A DNA stretch of 64,000 nt from Datisca glomerata (lineage: Eukaryota; Streptophyta; Magnoliopsida; Cucurbitales; Datiscaceae). The stretch covers positions 496,001 to 560,000 of the forward strand of contig QANY01013209.1 in NCBI GenBank assembly GCA_003255025.1, read 5' to 3'. Each line of letters begins with the position of its first letter. Positions within the stretch are counted from its first letter, which is position 1. The position numbers were made by a program, and so were the translations under genes. Below the pieces are notes generated by a model. That model saw only the letters and a list, made by a program, of their open reading frames with translations. It was not told where the DNA came from and made no database searches. Of this stretch, positions 24,300 to 35,155 are shown one piece after another.

Positions 24300-25080
24300 A
24301 AATTTCTACATAGAAAATCATTCATCATTTGAAAGATATAAAAATTAGCTTCCTGAATAATTTTATGGAAATTAATTCAAAGCTCGGGGGCAAATGTTGT
24401 GGCAATTTACGTGAAAGTTGTTCAGAAATGAAGATTTTACAGAATAGTAAATTTAAAAAATTATACTGTATCTACTGGGGGCAACTACATAACAAACCTT
24501 ATATTAACGGAAAGATATTGAAATCTACTTCATGAAAATTTTTACGGAAATCAATTTGAAGCTCACGATCAAAGGATATGGTAGTTTTTATCGGCGCTGT
24601 TCAGGATAGTAAATATATGAATGCTTCTCAAATTTTCTTTTTAAATTGTACTAATTTTGATAATATTACATAGCAAATGATATATCATTAAAAAAATATG
24701 AAAATCTACCTTTTGAAGAATTTTGCAGAACTCGATTTAGAGCTCTCGAGTAAAAGTTATGACAATTTTTGTAAATGATGTTTGAGAATGTAGAATATGC
24801 AGAATGGTCAACTTCAGAAATTAAATTTATTTATTGGGAATCGACTACATGACAAATCTTATATAATCAGATAGATATAGAAGTCTATTTCTTAAGAATT
24901 TTTACAGGATTTAGTTTGGAGATCCCGATCAAAAGTTATGAAAATTCTTGTGGAGGATGTTCAGGAAAGAAGACTAAGCAGAACTGTCAGATTCATTCAT
25001 TAAGTTTCACCAACCCATTTAAACTTCGCTTAAAAGGTACGAAAGTTAATTTTTTGAAATTCTTTATAGAATGATATTCA
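24300..25080. repeat. Tandem array, ~180-bp unit, about five copies
   Basis: The same sequence recurs about every 163-182 bp. Its core, gatat.aaa.tct..tt followed by a variant of gaatttttacggaa and then gagctc..ga.caaaagttatg, appears at about 24335, 24513, 24695, 24874 and 25037. Copies are 65-80% alike by eye, so this is an old array. It lies within the internal region of the non-autonomous LTR element. Confidence 0.75.
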
Positions 25081-25240
25081 AGCTTTTAGAAAACAATTAC
25101 AGTATACTCGTTCCCTATTCATTCCATTAAAATATTATATATGGTGTTGTTCAACATTCTTGTCACATATATTGTGTATGGGATAAAGAAAAAAGAAAAG
25201 CAAATGGGAGAAACTCTAGCAAGAGCCCGACAGAAAATTT

Positions 25241-25616
25241 AGGGCCCCTGAGCTTTGCGAAAAGCTTATGTCCTTGGGAGTATCTACGGATATCGTTCTT
25301 AGAAGAAAATGGGCCCCTGAGCTCACTGAGAGTTCATGTCCATGAAGGCTTTTACTTTTTAAAGAAAACAGACCACTGATCTAACCAATAGTTCATGTCC
25401 ATGAAAGCTTTTACTTTCTAAAGGAAGCAGGCCCCTGAGCTCACCAATAGTTCATGTCCATGAAGGCTTTTACTTTCTAAAGGAACGGGCTTTTAAGCTC
25501 ACCGAGAGTTCATGTCCATGAAGGCTTTTATTTTCTAAAGGAAAGGGCCTCTGAGCTCACTAAGAGCTTAAGCCCATGAAGAATGATGTCTGCAACATCA
25601 CTCTCTAAAGGAAACC
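25241..25616. repeat. Tandem array, ~60-bp unit, about six copies
   Basis: The units share gggcccctgagctcac, then gagagttcatgtccatgaag, then gcttttactttctaaaggaa. Six copies are visible from 25241 to 25616, the outer ones more diverged. It is the second array in the non-autonomous element. Confidence 0.85.
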
Positions 25617-26010
25617 AAAAGCAAGAAATCATAAAAGAAGGGAGAATTGCAAAGGAGGAAGGTCTCAAGACATCAAAATCTTAGAAAGAGTATTCAACAC
25701 TTAGAAAAAAACAAGAAGGAGAAAGGAAGAAATATGAAAGCGAGGAAAAGAAAGAAAACAAAGTGAGAAGCAAATGAAGCTTCAAAAGAAATTCAAAAAA
25801 GAAAATCAGATGGGAATTGTGAGGTCAAGCGATAAGTGTTTGTGTTGGTTTCATCTAAGGAAACCGAGAAGAAGAAAGGAAGAAATGTGAAAAGTGGAGA
25901 AAGTGAAAGTGGATAAAGGAAAAAGTGAAAATGATGAAAGAAGAAGTGGAAAATGAAAAGAGAAAGAAAGGAAAGGAAAGTGAACAAAGAAAGACAAAGT
26001 GAGAAGCAGA
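25617..26010 (+). other. Purine-rich tract inside the non-autonomous element
   Basis: About 400 bp are made mostly of A and G (repeats of gaaagaa, gaagaaagg and similar). There is no open frame with a known motif; the opposite-strand frame at 25793-25987 is only a phenylalanine/leucine-rich shadow of the purine bias. The tract may be a relic of tandem growth. Confidence 0.6.
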
Positions 26011-26289
26011 TGAAAGAATAGATGAAATTTGCTAAGTCTTAAAAAAAAGAAAATTACAAAAACATACAGAAGACCACAGTTGTATCAGCAACAATATAAG
26101 GGTTAACAGCAACATACTCCAACATGGAGACTAACAACGACATGTCAAATAACAGCATGAAAAACGGTGTCACGTGTTCCCAAGAGATACTTGTAAATAG
26201 AAATGCTCAAATCAAGACATCTCAATACCAAGGTGAAATTGAGCGAGAAACAATCACGGTGGTATGATAAAACTTAAACAAAAAGCAAA

Positions 26290-26530
26290 CTTACAAATGG
26301 GGCCATGGTTCTTTATCTGAACCTAAATCCTTGAGAATGAAGACGGGGTTACGGTTCTTTATTTGAACCTAAATCCTTGAGGAAATGGGAGAAACTCTAC
26401 AATGAGCCCGTAGCAAAGGAAAGTAGAGAAACTCTCCAATGAGCCTGTAGCAAAGGAAAGGGAAAGAACTCTATCAATAAGCCTGTAGCGAAAGAAACGG
26501 GACAAACTCTGCCAATAAATGTAGAACATC
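26290..26530. repeat. Third tandem array: duplicated 52-bp block and ~42-bp units
   Basis: The block ggttctttatctgaacctaa at about 26308 recurs at about 26354 with the same continuation (atccttgag). It is followed by about four copies of a roughly 42-bp unit with the core gagaaactct.caatgagcc.gtagcaaagg (26385-26525). Confidence 0.75.
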
Positions 26531-26989
26531 AAAATCAAACTCATGCGATGAAATTATGAAATAGTACACTCGCTCCTTACTCATTTCAATAAATTATTAT
26601 GTTATTGTTCTTGTACAATATTCTTGTCGCGGATCTTAAGGTAAGAGAGGAGGAAAAGAAAACATGAATTTTTTTATTAATGAGCCAGAGTGAAATGAAC
26701 GGAAAGACATAACAGCAAATGAAGGAGAAACAATCATCATCAACAACAAGCTGAAAAATAAGTTACTCGACAATCGCAAAGCATCTGTAAACGAGAATAG
26801 AAGAGCATAACGACAGAAAGAAAAGAAGAAGTTGTCGCTGACAGTATACAGTCAAAAAGTTTTCTGAAAAACTATATTACATATTTCCAAGAAGCACGTG
26901 AGAACATATACGAGCATGTGTACTGTCAGAACAATTTATATCAATTCATTAAATTATACGTAAAATTACGTTGAGTGTAATGGGGGCCA

Positions 26990-27593
26990 GGTACAGGCAA
27001 AATTTCACATGACACGTGACAAGATCTAGACTGAAGACTCCATCAAAGATTAGATAGAGCGAGAACCGTATGATCAACTAGGCGGTTATGAAGAACAGAC
27101 TAGTTAGACGAAAGTACATGGATTGCCGACGTGATAATCCAAAGAGAAGTTAATCAAGACCATTAGATTAATCAAACGGTCAAGATTTACTTAAGTTGTC
27201 AATATTGATAAACTGGATCTCAGAGAAATATTATGTTGATCATATTTTCAGATAGAATTAGATAAGGTGTATCAGGTTATATGATGGCCTATAAATAGAG
27301 GTAAGATATAACTTCAAACAGAAGAGAACAACTCTCAGCACTCATAAAAAACAAGCTGACTATGTAGCTTGCATTAGCCTTATAAACTATTTCTTCCTAA
27401 TAAAATACTATCAAAGTTTCCACGTGGTTTTTCTTTACTTTAAAGATTTTTCACGTAAATCATAGTGTTTTTATTCTCTTATTTTCTCTCTAAATTATTT
27501 TCTTGTTCTCTCTAAATCATTCTCTTGATTTTTATATTATGATGTAAAAAATTCACGACTAATTATGAATGACGGTGAATATTTTCCCTTACA
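26990..27593 (+). repeat. 3' LTR of the non-autonomous element
   Basis: 604 bp, matching 21391-21969 in direct orientation. The first base is G instead of T. TATA motif at about 27290-27300 (ctataaatagagg). The right target duplication follows immediately at 27594-27598. Confidence 0.88.
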
Positions 27594-27598
27594 AAAGT

Positions 27599-28290
27599 AT
27601 TTTAGTTGATTGAAATTGATATAATTTGTGTTAATTAAGGAAGACAACTTCTGAATTATGTTATCAACTAGTTGCCCAAAGTTCACTCTAGGACCCAATT
27701 TCACTGTGTTATTCACAAATAATCACAACACGAAATCATCATTACTCTTTTGGTTGATGAGAATAGTACAGTCAAGATATGAATAGAACATTCAAAAAGT
27801 CGTGGATTTGATTCAAATTATCCCACGCCCATAGAATTGGTATAATATTTTAGAAAATATATGAGAACTTTTTAAAGATTTTTCATGATAAGAGAAATGT
27901 TAAGGACAGTTACATATGATGTAATCGTTAATTTAGTGGATCTTACATGTCAATCCATTAAATTATACAGTTCCATTTGGCAGACACATTTTAGAGATAC
28001 AAAGTTCAAGTCCTGTGTCATACTAGCTTCAGTCAAAAAGAAAAAAATTAATTGAGATTTGTAAAATTCGCATGGAGTTGGGGTGATTATACAAAGTAAT
28101 AAGAACAAAATTCATATTTTCATTTCTAAATACATAACCACAACATGGACAAAACACAAATATTAATATTTATGTCTGATCAAGAGGAAAATCACTTCTT
28201 CCACCATTTTGATGTATTCATTTTCCATCCAACATGACTCAAGAAAAACTGTGAATATATAAACCTTTCATCAAAACCAAATACTACTAG
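27599..28290. other. Spacer and 3' flank of the DUF1218 gene
   Basis: No gene is seen. The part next to 28290 is presumably the 3' UTR of the DUF1218 gene. Around 27985-28035 the words gttcaagtcctgtg followed by an A-rich end look a little like a SINE B box and tail, but no A box or target duplication can be seen. Confidence 0.45.
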
Positions 28291-29445
28291 TTAAACCTTC
28301 TCAAATTCACCAGCTTCTTGTTGGTGCTTCTGATGCTCTGAATAATTAGAAGTAGCCATGCCTAGGCCTTCATTCCGATGCTTCACCCACCCCCCTGTAT
28401 CCGCCCTGGAGTGTGCCCAGTAGTAAAGGATCGAACCTATTAGCGACAGTAAAGCCAAGGCCGCTCCGGCAGCAAACACCCCCTTTCGAAGGGTGACACA
28501 CGACAAGTTAGTCACTCGGTAAGTTCCCCAGTACTTTGTGTGGTATGCGTTCCGTGCTGACCCGGCCAATAAGCAAGCCTCGGCTCCAAGAAAGCTGATC
28601 CTGATTGAATTACACAAGCTTGTATTTAGTAAGCCAAAGTGTAAGGGTAAATAAGTTTATCATTCATAATGTGCTGTAAACTGATATCTTAATGAATGAA
28701 CAAAGGTGGCCAGGTCAATGGTCATTCTTTTTCTCACTACAATACAGACTACCATTGGAGAAAGAAAAGCGAATTTGTTTTCATAAGATTGGAAGATAGA
28801 GACGATGACTCTCTTAACTTTGCAGCAAATTAGATATATCACATAAGGTCTATATAATAAATAGCGTCTACAGAAAAATTGTATAAAAGTGACCTGATCC
28901 GAACTACTAAAAACAAATCTGATTGTTGAAAATACTGAACAATTTTTATGCAATTTAAAATAAAGGACTTAGAATCGAAAACCAGTTAAAGTATGAATCA
29001 TGTCGTCACCTAAGACGGGATTCTTCTGTAGTCTGGATCGGGCCATGTCACTTTTATACAATTCTTCAGTGGACTTTACTTATTAAATAGGGCTTATGTG
29101 CATATACCTAATTTACTGCAAATTTACTTAAGCTAAGCATAGCATTAAGGTATTTTCAAATCATCTAAGTCTACAATAACATGCAAATAGCTCAAGATCA
29201 TAGAACTTCCATACATAGCCACCAATGATCTAACATAATATTTGGAAGAGTAGTCCTCTGAACTCTCCCATTCATGGCCCTCTTGGGTCTCAAGGAACTA
29301 CCCCACGAAACTATGAGAATTAAGTGCTCTATGCATCAGCTGGGATTACAGCACGATCAAACCCTAAGTCACTTGCCCAACCACTGAGCTAAGCCTTTGG
29401 AGTCAATAATCTAACATATATTATTTTGATAGGAAAAACAATCTA

Positions 29446-29477
<32 letters not shown>

Positions 29478-30377
29478 CATCATCTCCTTACCATTATGTC
29501 TGTGAATTTGATCATCAACGCCCAAGGGTCTGTTGTGGTAACTGATTTGATTTAGCTACTATGTTTATTAAATTCAAAATGGCCAAAATAACAAGTCTAT
29601 CATACTCATATTTCGATTTCAAGTTTTTTGAACCGTTAATCAACAATTTTCATGGTATTAAAACCAAAATGACTAAAATAACAGATACTGCTATAAAAAC
29701 GTGTTTTAGATATTAAAATTTCTGAGAAAATTAAGTAATTTGTCTTGTTTTCACTATTTTCTAAAAACTCAATTTCACAAAGCAGATAGATACACTAATC
29801 TTTCGCTTTATTAGGTGGCTAGTTTTGTCGGTGGAGTATTATGATAAGAGACTGGTGACTGGGCACGGACACAACAGGGTGAAAATAATTGAAGGCCGTC
29901 GGATGAAAGTAAGATAGGAATATTAGCATAGCTTTCGCAATTGTTAAAAATCAGGAGGGATAAATCAGTAAAATAACCAGGAGAATACGAAGAAGAAGGT
30001 GGCACAGGCGGTGGAGCGTCCACTGGTTAAGCCTTTACTGAAGCAGTGACACCTGGTAACGCCGTTAACCACCGTTTGGCTTATTAAGAGCAAACCAAAT
30101 GCTGCTAGTCCATAAACCGTCGAAGCGTCCGAGTCGTATACGCAGTAAGTTCTCTCATCGTACTTATCTGGAACCACCTTTGCCTTCATCCACAGACACA
30201 ATTATAGAAACTTAGCTCACTATAGAACAAATAGATTCAAACACAGACCAGAGAAAGAGACAGAGAGAGAGTGTGTGTGTGTACCGTGCTGCGGCGGCGT
30301 TCGGCGCCAATAGCGAGGACGAAGGCGATGAGGTGAAGAGAGGTGATTATGGCCAAGATTGAGACTGAAAACGCCAT
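28291..30377 (-). CDS. DUF1218 family membrane protein, 3 exons
   Basis: Exons on the minus strand: 30377-30285, 30183-29978 and 28600-28291. The introns are GT-AG, and the spliced product is 202 aa. Four hydrophobic segments are visible: residues 3-24 (uncleaved signal or first helix), about 53-75 (VYGLAAFGLLLISQTVV), about 90-120 (ATFFFVFSWISFLGAEACLLAGS) and about 147-167 (GVFAAGAALALLSLIGSILYYW). Cysteines and the motifs CLLAGSARNAYHT and CVTLRKGVFAAGAA are hallmarks of DUF1218. Members of this family in Arabidopsis (MWL1, MWL2) affect lignin in secondary walls and others affect leaf symmetry; which role applies here is unknown. The hydrophilic C-terminus (HQKHQQEAGEFEKV) probably faces the cytosol. 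The acceptor of exon 2 was chosen to keep AKV after RRRST; splicing 6 bases later would also stay in frame. Confidence 0.9.
29238..29403 (-). mobile_element. tRNA-derived SINE in intron 2 of the DUF1218 gene
   Basis: On the minus strand the element begins near 29403 with a tRNA-like head. TTAGCTCAGTGGTTGGGC fits the RNA polymerase III A box, and GGGTTTGATCGTGC about 30 bp further fits a decayed B box. It is flanked by near-identical direct repeats: caatgatctaacata at 29223-29237 and caataatctaacata at 29404-29418 (14 of 15 match), which look like the target duplication. At about 166 bp it fits a short plant SINE. It has the same orientation as the host gene and is removed with the intron. Confidence 0.75.
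29438..29476. repeat. (CA)n(TA)n microsatellite
   Basis: A run of about ten CA followed by about six TA dinucleotides. It lies right next to the SINE target duplication, in intron 2 of the DUF1218 gene. Confidence 0.9.
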
Positions 30378-30383
30378 TATTAG

Positions 30384-30389
<6 letters not shown>

Positions 30390-30424
<35 letters not shown>
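30390..30424 (-). promoter_or_regulatory. (GA)n tract in the 5' leader/promoter of the DUF1218 gene
   Basis: Read on the coding strand this is an uninterrupted run of about 17 GA dinucleotides, ending 13 bp upstream of the start codon. GA repeats in plant 5' leaders are known binding sites of BPC/GAGA-binding factors. Whether that is so here is inference. The run is also a likely length-variable microsatellite. Confidence 0.65.
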
Positions 30425-30427
<3 letters not shown>

Positions 30428-30929
30428 AAGGTCTGTTTTTCAGGAAAATTCGGTGTATTAATGTCTCTTTCACACTCTCGATGGTTTTGATCTTTTTTTC
30501 AAAAGGAAATCGGACGTTGTGTAGTGTGCCAATGTGCTAATTTGTCTTTTACTACTTCGTTATTTGAATTTTTTTTTCAAGAAAAGGGGGGTTTAAAAAC
30601 CCTACAAAGATTCAATAACAAATTACGATAAGACATGTTTAGTATACGGTGATATCAATTAATATGCTTAAAAAGTGAGGTTAAGAATGAGATTACTTTG
30701 TTTGTTTTAAATTTTTTAGATACTTTAATATTCCTAAAATGTAAAGATATTCTCCATTGAGAATATTTTGATACCCCTATAAATTGAGAGGTATTCTCAT
30801 TCCAGCTACTCATCACGTTGTCCCTTTTTTTCAAATTCCCTAATTTACTCTCTTACTCACATACGAATCGAACTTCACTCCTCTCCTTCAGACCCATTGA
30901 AATAGTAAGCTCTCCCTCTTATCTCTCTC
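30425..30929. other. Promoter-side flank of the DUF1218 gene, up to the copia breakpoint
   Basis: AT-rich DNA with no gene. It should contain the promoter of the minus-strand DUF1218 gene. Near 30590 a short G run meets ttaaaaaccctac, without clear paired ends. Confidence 0.45.
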
Positions 30930-30930
30930 T

Positions 30931-30961
<31 letters not shown>

Positions 30962-30962
30962 C
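30930..30962. repeat. (CT)n microsatellite at the broken end of a copia element
   Basis: CT-rich tract of about 30-35 bp. Immediately to its right the sequence becomes the integrase of a minus-strand copia relic (…VPQKIWTG), so the microsatellite marks the exact 3' truncation point of that element. Confidence 0.85.
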
Positions 30963-32775
30963 CCTGTCCATATCTTCTGTGGCACATCACAATCTAACGA
31001 TGCTAATGGAGAAAGATTAATCAAATCGATTGCTATCAAAGCTGTTTCACCCCAAAAGGATCTGGGTAGATTTACATTTGATAGCATACACTTTGCTCTT
31101 TCTATAATGGTACAGTTATACCTCTCCGCTACACCATTGAGCTGTGGAGTCTTCAGAACTATCATCTAATGATGATTACCATGGATTTTGTAGTACTTGT
31201 GAAAAGGAACCATGTATTCACCACCATTATCTATCCGGATACACTTCAGTAATCTTCATGTCTCTCTTTCAACTAAGACATGTAATTCTTTAAAGACACT
31301 AGACACATGGTCTTTAGATTTCAATATATAAACCCACACTTTCTATGAGTGATCATCTATAAACATAGCAAAATATGAAGCATCTCTAAGAGATTTAGTA
31401 TTCATAGGACCATATACATCAGAGTGGACTAAGTCAAGAACATTAAAACTTCTATCGAAATTTCTTTTGAATGACACACTATGTTGTTTACCAGCTAAAC
31501 AATGTGCACAAGTCTTAATTGACATACCTTTTATGTTAGGGAGCAGTCATTTCTTGGCTAAGATCTCAAGCCCTTTTTGACTCATGTGTCCAAGTTGCTT
31601 CCATAATTCACTCATGGGATAACCGTCCTCGGTATTCACTGAGCGCTAGTGTGCTTTGGAGATGTCACATAGAGCATAGGAATTTTCATTCCTCTGGCCA
31701 CTACCGCAAATCTTTGGTGAGCTTCCATTTACCTTCACCAAATTAGTTGTAATATCCCTCTTCGTCGAGTTGACCTATTGAAATCAAGTTTTGTCTGGCA
31801 CATGTCTCACATTTCTGAGTATCAACTTATGCCCAATACTTGTGTCTATACACACATCTCCAATACTGGTAACTTTGTAGGTTCTCTCATTAGCCATCTT
31901 CACGATACCAAAGTCACAAGCTTTGTACGATCAGAAAAGATCCCTTCTGGACGTAACGTGGATAGCGACATCACTATCGACTACCCGATATGTGTCTAGG
32001 CACGTGACATTCACAATATTTTCCATTACAATAATAAAGACATCTTGGCTGGTGACAGTTACTGTTTCTGATCCATCATTTTTCTTATCACCGTTTTCCT
32101 TCTGCTGTCCAGCTTTTAGTTTTTGACAATTACTTCTCTTGTGACCCATCTTCTTGCAGTGATAACACTGGATACTGCATTTCACGGATTTGCTTCTTGA
32201 ACGACCCCGATTATTGTTCTTGTTCTTGCTCCGGCTTCTCTCCTAACTTTCTGTGACAAAAGCATCTGAGTGACTTATAGAAGAACCAAAGGTTTTCCTT
32301 CTCATTTCTTCGTTCAACAAACTGCTTTTAACTGTACTCATCGACATTTTACCATTAGTAGAGAAATTACTCAATGACACTACCAATGTTTCCCAGCTAT
32401 TTGGCAAGGAATTGAGAAGTAATAAGGCCTGAAGTTCGTCGTCTAGAACTATACTCTGCACCTCATTCAAGTGTTATGCAATTAAAGCCCCCTCTTTGTA
32501 TTTTAAGTTAACAAGCTTTCTTATCAGAAAAGCTTTATTCCTCTCATACAGCTCTTCTAATTTATTCCACAAAGAGTGTGCAGAAGTCTCATTCGAAATA
32601 TTGTGATACACATTATCATCCACCCACTGACGTATAAAACCCATAACTTACCGATTCAATAATTCTCAGTTTTCATTACTCATATCCTTCGGTTTTCTCG
32701 AATCACCTTTAATTAGAGCGTGATATTTTTCGTAATAGAGTAGATCTTCCATTTTTCCTTTTCATAATTGCCAAT
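30963..32775 (-). pseudogene. Copia gag-protease-integrase relic
   Basis: Gag contains MEDLLYYEKYHALIKGD, WNKLEELYERNKAFLIRKL and SLPNSWETLVVSLSNF (UBN2-type gag), then a zinc knuckle CYHCKKMGHKRSNC (about 32160-32120). A diverged protease block follows, with the aspartate region DSDVAIHVTSRRDLF (31980-31931) and RNVRHVPD. Integrase shows CAHCLAGKQHSVSF, DLVHSDVYGPMNT, ASYFAMFIDDHS, DNGGEYM and LNGVAERYNCTIIERAKCMLS (this last one shortened here to the motif NGVAERYN). Stops near 32480, 32235, 31930 and 31530 interrupt the frame. Confidence 0.85.
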
Positions 32776-32839
32776 TAGTCACATTCAAACTAACCTTAAT
32801 GGTTGTACTAACCTTAATTACTACTCTAATTATTGTAAA

Positions 32840-33653
32840 GGAGAACTACAAGAATGGCCCATTTTGGTCATTCTTGTAGCAAAATGTCATTTTTTATTTT
32901 TAATTGCAGGAATGACCAACTTCTAATAAGAAAATGAGGGGGATGGGTAATCCTTTACCATTAAGCCCTTAATGAAAAAGATAAAAAAAATACGCTACAG
33001 TACGCGTGCAGCGGCCCCGCGTGCATATTATAGCGTGGGTGACACATGGATTCTATTGAAAAAAATTTATGCATATGGTATTTAATTTTGATACGTACGG
33101 TATGTAATTTTGATAAGTACGGTATCTAATTTTGATACCCTATCGTCTTGCAATTTTTCAAACAAAAATTATAAGATTCATCAAGAAACTCAAAATACTC
33201 ATGCAAAAAACCAGAAAACTCATGCGAAAAAGACCAGAAAAATCTCAGATTCAATAAATAATCAGAAAAAAAATCTTATATCCAAGAACGAAATACTAAC
33301 AACACATTAGTTTATGTACAAACAACCAATTTTAACCCTAACAACGCACTAATAGTTAATTTTATAAAAAATTTCTAAAAACTCAAAGAAGAACAATGAG
33401 GAAGGGAATGAGGTCGCCAACCAACAACACGCAGCAAGTAAAATAGAGATATGAAGGCGACGAGCAGGCGGCGGCGAGCATGAAGCAGCGAAAGCTCTTT
33501 GGGGAAGATAAGACTGCTGTTCAAAACCCTAGAGGCCAAAACTATGTGAGGAAGACAATGACAGAAGGGGAAAAATTTTCAAGGCCAATGCCACTTGTAA
33601 AAAAAAGGTCATATCTGCAATATTAAAAAAGGGACATTTATGTAGAGTTTCCC
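32840..33653. mobile_element. Probable MITE inserted in the copia leader
   Basis: The left end GGAGAACTACAAGAATGGCCC and the reverse complement of the right end (GGGAAACTCTACATAAATGTCCC, given here only as its parts GGGAAACTC and ACATAAATGTCCC) are similar, and similarity continues through attgcag..atgacc. It interrupts the short leader between the primer site and gag, where copia elements normally have little sequence. No clean target duplication can be defined, so class and limits are uncertain. Confidence 0.5.
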
Positions 33654-33710
33654 TCTAAAAGTAGTGAATCTTATAATTTTTTCTGATTGTAAATCGATAC
33701 TGAACCAAGC

Positions 33711-33722
33711 TCTGATACCATT
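33711..33722 (-). other. Primer-binding site of the truncated copia element
   Basis: On the minus strand TGGTATCAGAGC, complementary to the 3' end of plant initiator tRNA-Met, immediately downstream of the LTR end. This fixes the orientation of the element and its LTR. Confidence 0.85.
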
Positions 33723-33727
33723 TATTG

Positions 33728-34415
33728 AGATTTTAAAACCCCGATAACACAAATCACTATTATCATAGTCTATCGAATTAATTTAATTCACAGAAATAAA
33801 TATCGAATAGATTAATAAACCCTTTAGAGGAAAATGGAAAAATAAGACATCGAATTTAACGTGAAAAACCCTTCAGTGTGAAAGAAATATCACGAGACAA
33901 ACTCTGAATCAGATTTCCACTATAAGATAATGGAATTACATCAAATTATTTTTTAGATAAAATTAGAGGATTACACCAAACAATTAACTTGAACTGTCTC
34001 ACCAATAACGTTGGATACACCAAAATAAACTCGTCAAATAAAGAGAATCAAAATCACAACAATAGAGATAAGGGAGAAAATATCATTGAAGATAACTGTG
34101 ATAAACCATAAACATACTCTCGGATTACTGAGATGATGAGAGTAAAAATTTATTGTAACTACGGGATAAATTTTTTTCTATTTTTTTATCACTTTCTATT
34201 TTCTCAAAAACTTGTTCCACTCATCTCACCTCTCTCTCTAATTTTGCGTCTGAACAGTGAACACAAAGGGGTCGAACTACGAAGAGAATTTTCGCCACTG
34301 ACTTGCTTATGGCGGCAACTTAAAACAATCAAGACTTTCTCTTCAATTTGAAGTCTAAGCGGTGTGAAAGAAACCCTTTAACAATTGGGTTTTAATTGTG
34401 TGTTTTACACAGACA
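33728..34415 (-). repeat. 5' LTR of the truncated copia element
   Basis: The inner end is set by the primer-binding site. The outer end is less sure; TGTGTAAAACACACAA on the minus strand near 34415 is a good candidate start. No second copy exists in the window because the 3' half of the element is gone. Confidence 0.55.
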
Positions 34416-34828
34416 ATAATACCATACACCTAGCTTCAATTACAAGCATTCAACCAGCATATGTCCAATCCAACAGCTCCATCATTGGGCTCAATAAAAT
34501 AAGGAAGCAATGTCTCCTCAACAATAGTAGGGATAGCCGAACAAGGAACCACCCGTAATATTAAGTATGATTATTCATCAAAGAAATTTAAACTTATTAT
34601 AATCTTCAATTACTTACTTTTCTCACATAATACGATGAGTGTTAGAAGGGATAGCCGAACAAGGTACCAACCCGTAATATTAATTGGGTAAATAGAAGTT
34701 TATCATCACCGGTTAGAAGTTAATTATTATTCATTTAAAAATGAACAAATCCTAAAACAAGTAAAATCGAATAATTTACCATTTGTAATGTTCATTTCAA
34801 ATCCAAATTGAAATCCTAAAATAACCAT
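34416..34828. other. Spacer between two copia elements, with a duplicated block
   Basis: No gene. The block gggatagccgaacaagg at 34529-34545 followed by cccgtaatattaa recurs at 34648-34664 with the same continuation. The copies are about 119 bp apart and suggest a small tandem duplication. Confidence 0.6.
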
Positions 34829-35155
34829 TGTAGAAATGATGAACCTGTTGGTTCTGATCTAAAAAAGAAAATGATGAGCTGTAGAAATGATGAACATTTT
34901 GGTTCTGATCTTATTGAAGAAAATTCTACTTGTTTACAATGAGGAAGAATATATATATACACAAATGATTCTAACGGTTGCCTATGATCTCCTATAATCT
35001 CCAACGGATGCCTACTTGAAGCCTGAAATCATTTTTTTACCAGAAATGGTTAGACACCCACTGTGTTTGGTGAAAGTCTATGTTCTGCTTCCCTCTTTTG
35101 CCTATGATGAAGATTTCCTTCTGAGGCTGCAGCTTTTACTTCTCTTTCTTCAACA
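34829..35155 (-). repeat. 3' LTR of the complete copia element
   Basis: 327 bp, TG...CA. The plus-strand left end contains a tandem duplication: tgtagaaatgatgaac and its continuation ggttctgatctaa recur about 51 bp further on. The same duplication is present in the other LTR, so it predates the last insertion. Confidence 0.93.

Larger units (their letters stand above)
21391..27593 (+). mobile_element. Complete non-autonomous LTR retrotransposon (LARD-like)
   Basis: Two LTRs of 579 bp (21391-21969) and 604 bp (26990-27593) are in direct orientation and bounded by the 5-bp target duplication AAAGT (21386-21390 and 27594-27598). They begin TGTACA (GGTACA in the right copy) and end CCTTACA. Just inside the left LTR is ttttgtgctttcattgagag, the kind of primer-binding region seen in plant gypsy-type elements. 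A purine run (gtaatgggggcca, 26977-26988) precedes the right LTR as polypurine tract. The 5-kb interior has no protease, integrase or reverse transcriptase in any frame. It is filled with tandem arrays and purine-rich DNA, so the element must have moved with proteins supplied in trans. The orientation is set by the primer and polypurine sites. Confidence 0.88.
30963..34415 (-). mobile_element. 3'-truncated Ty1/copia retrotransposon (Tnt1/Tork-like)
   Basis: On the minus strand: an LTR-like region at about 34415-33728; a primer-binding site TGGTATCAGAGC at 33722-33711, complementary to initiator methionine tRNA; gag at about 32770-32170; then protease and integrase down to 30963. Reverse transcriptase, RNase H and the 3' LTR are missing. 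A second element (32840-33653) is inserted between the primer site and gag. Several in-frame stops show that it is dead. Confidence 0.8.

Noticed and set aside
27985..28035. Possible second SINE (gttcaagtcc plus A-rich end)
   Set aside because: Only a B-box-like word is present; no A box at the right distance and no target duplication.
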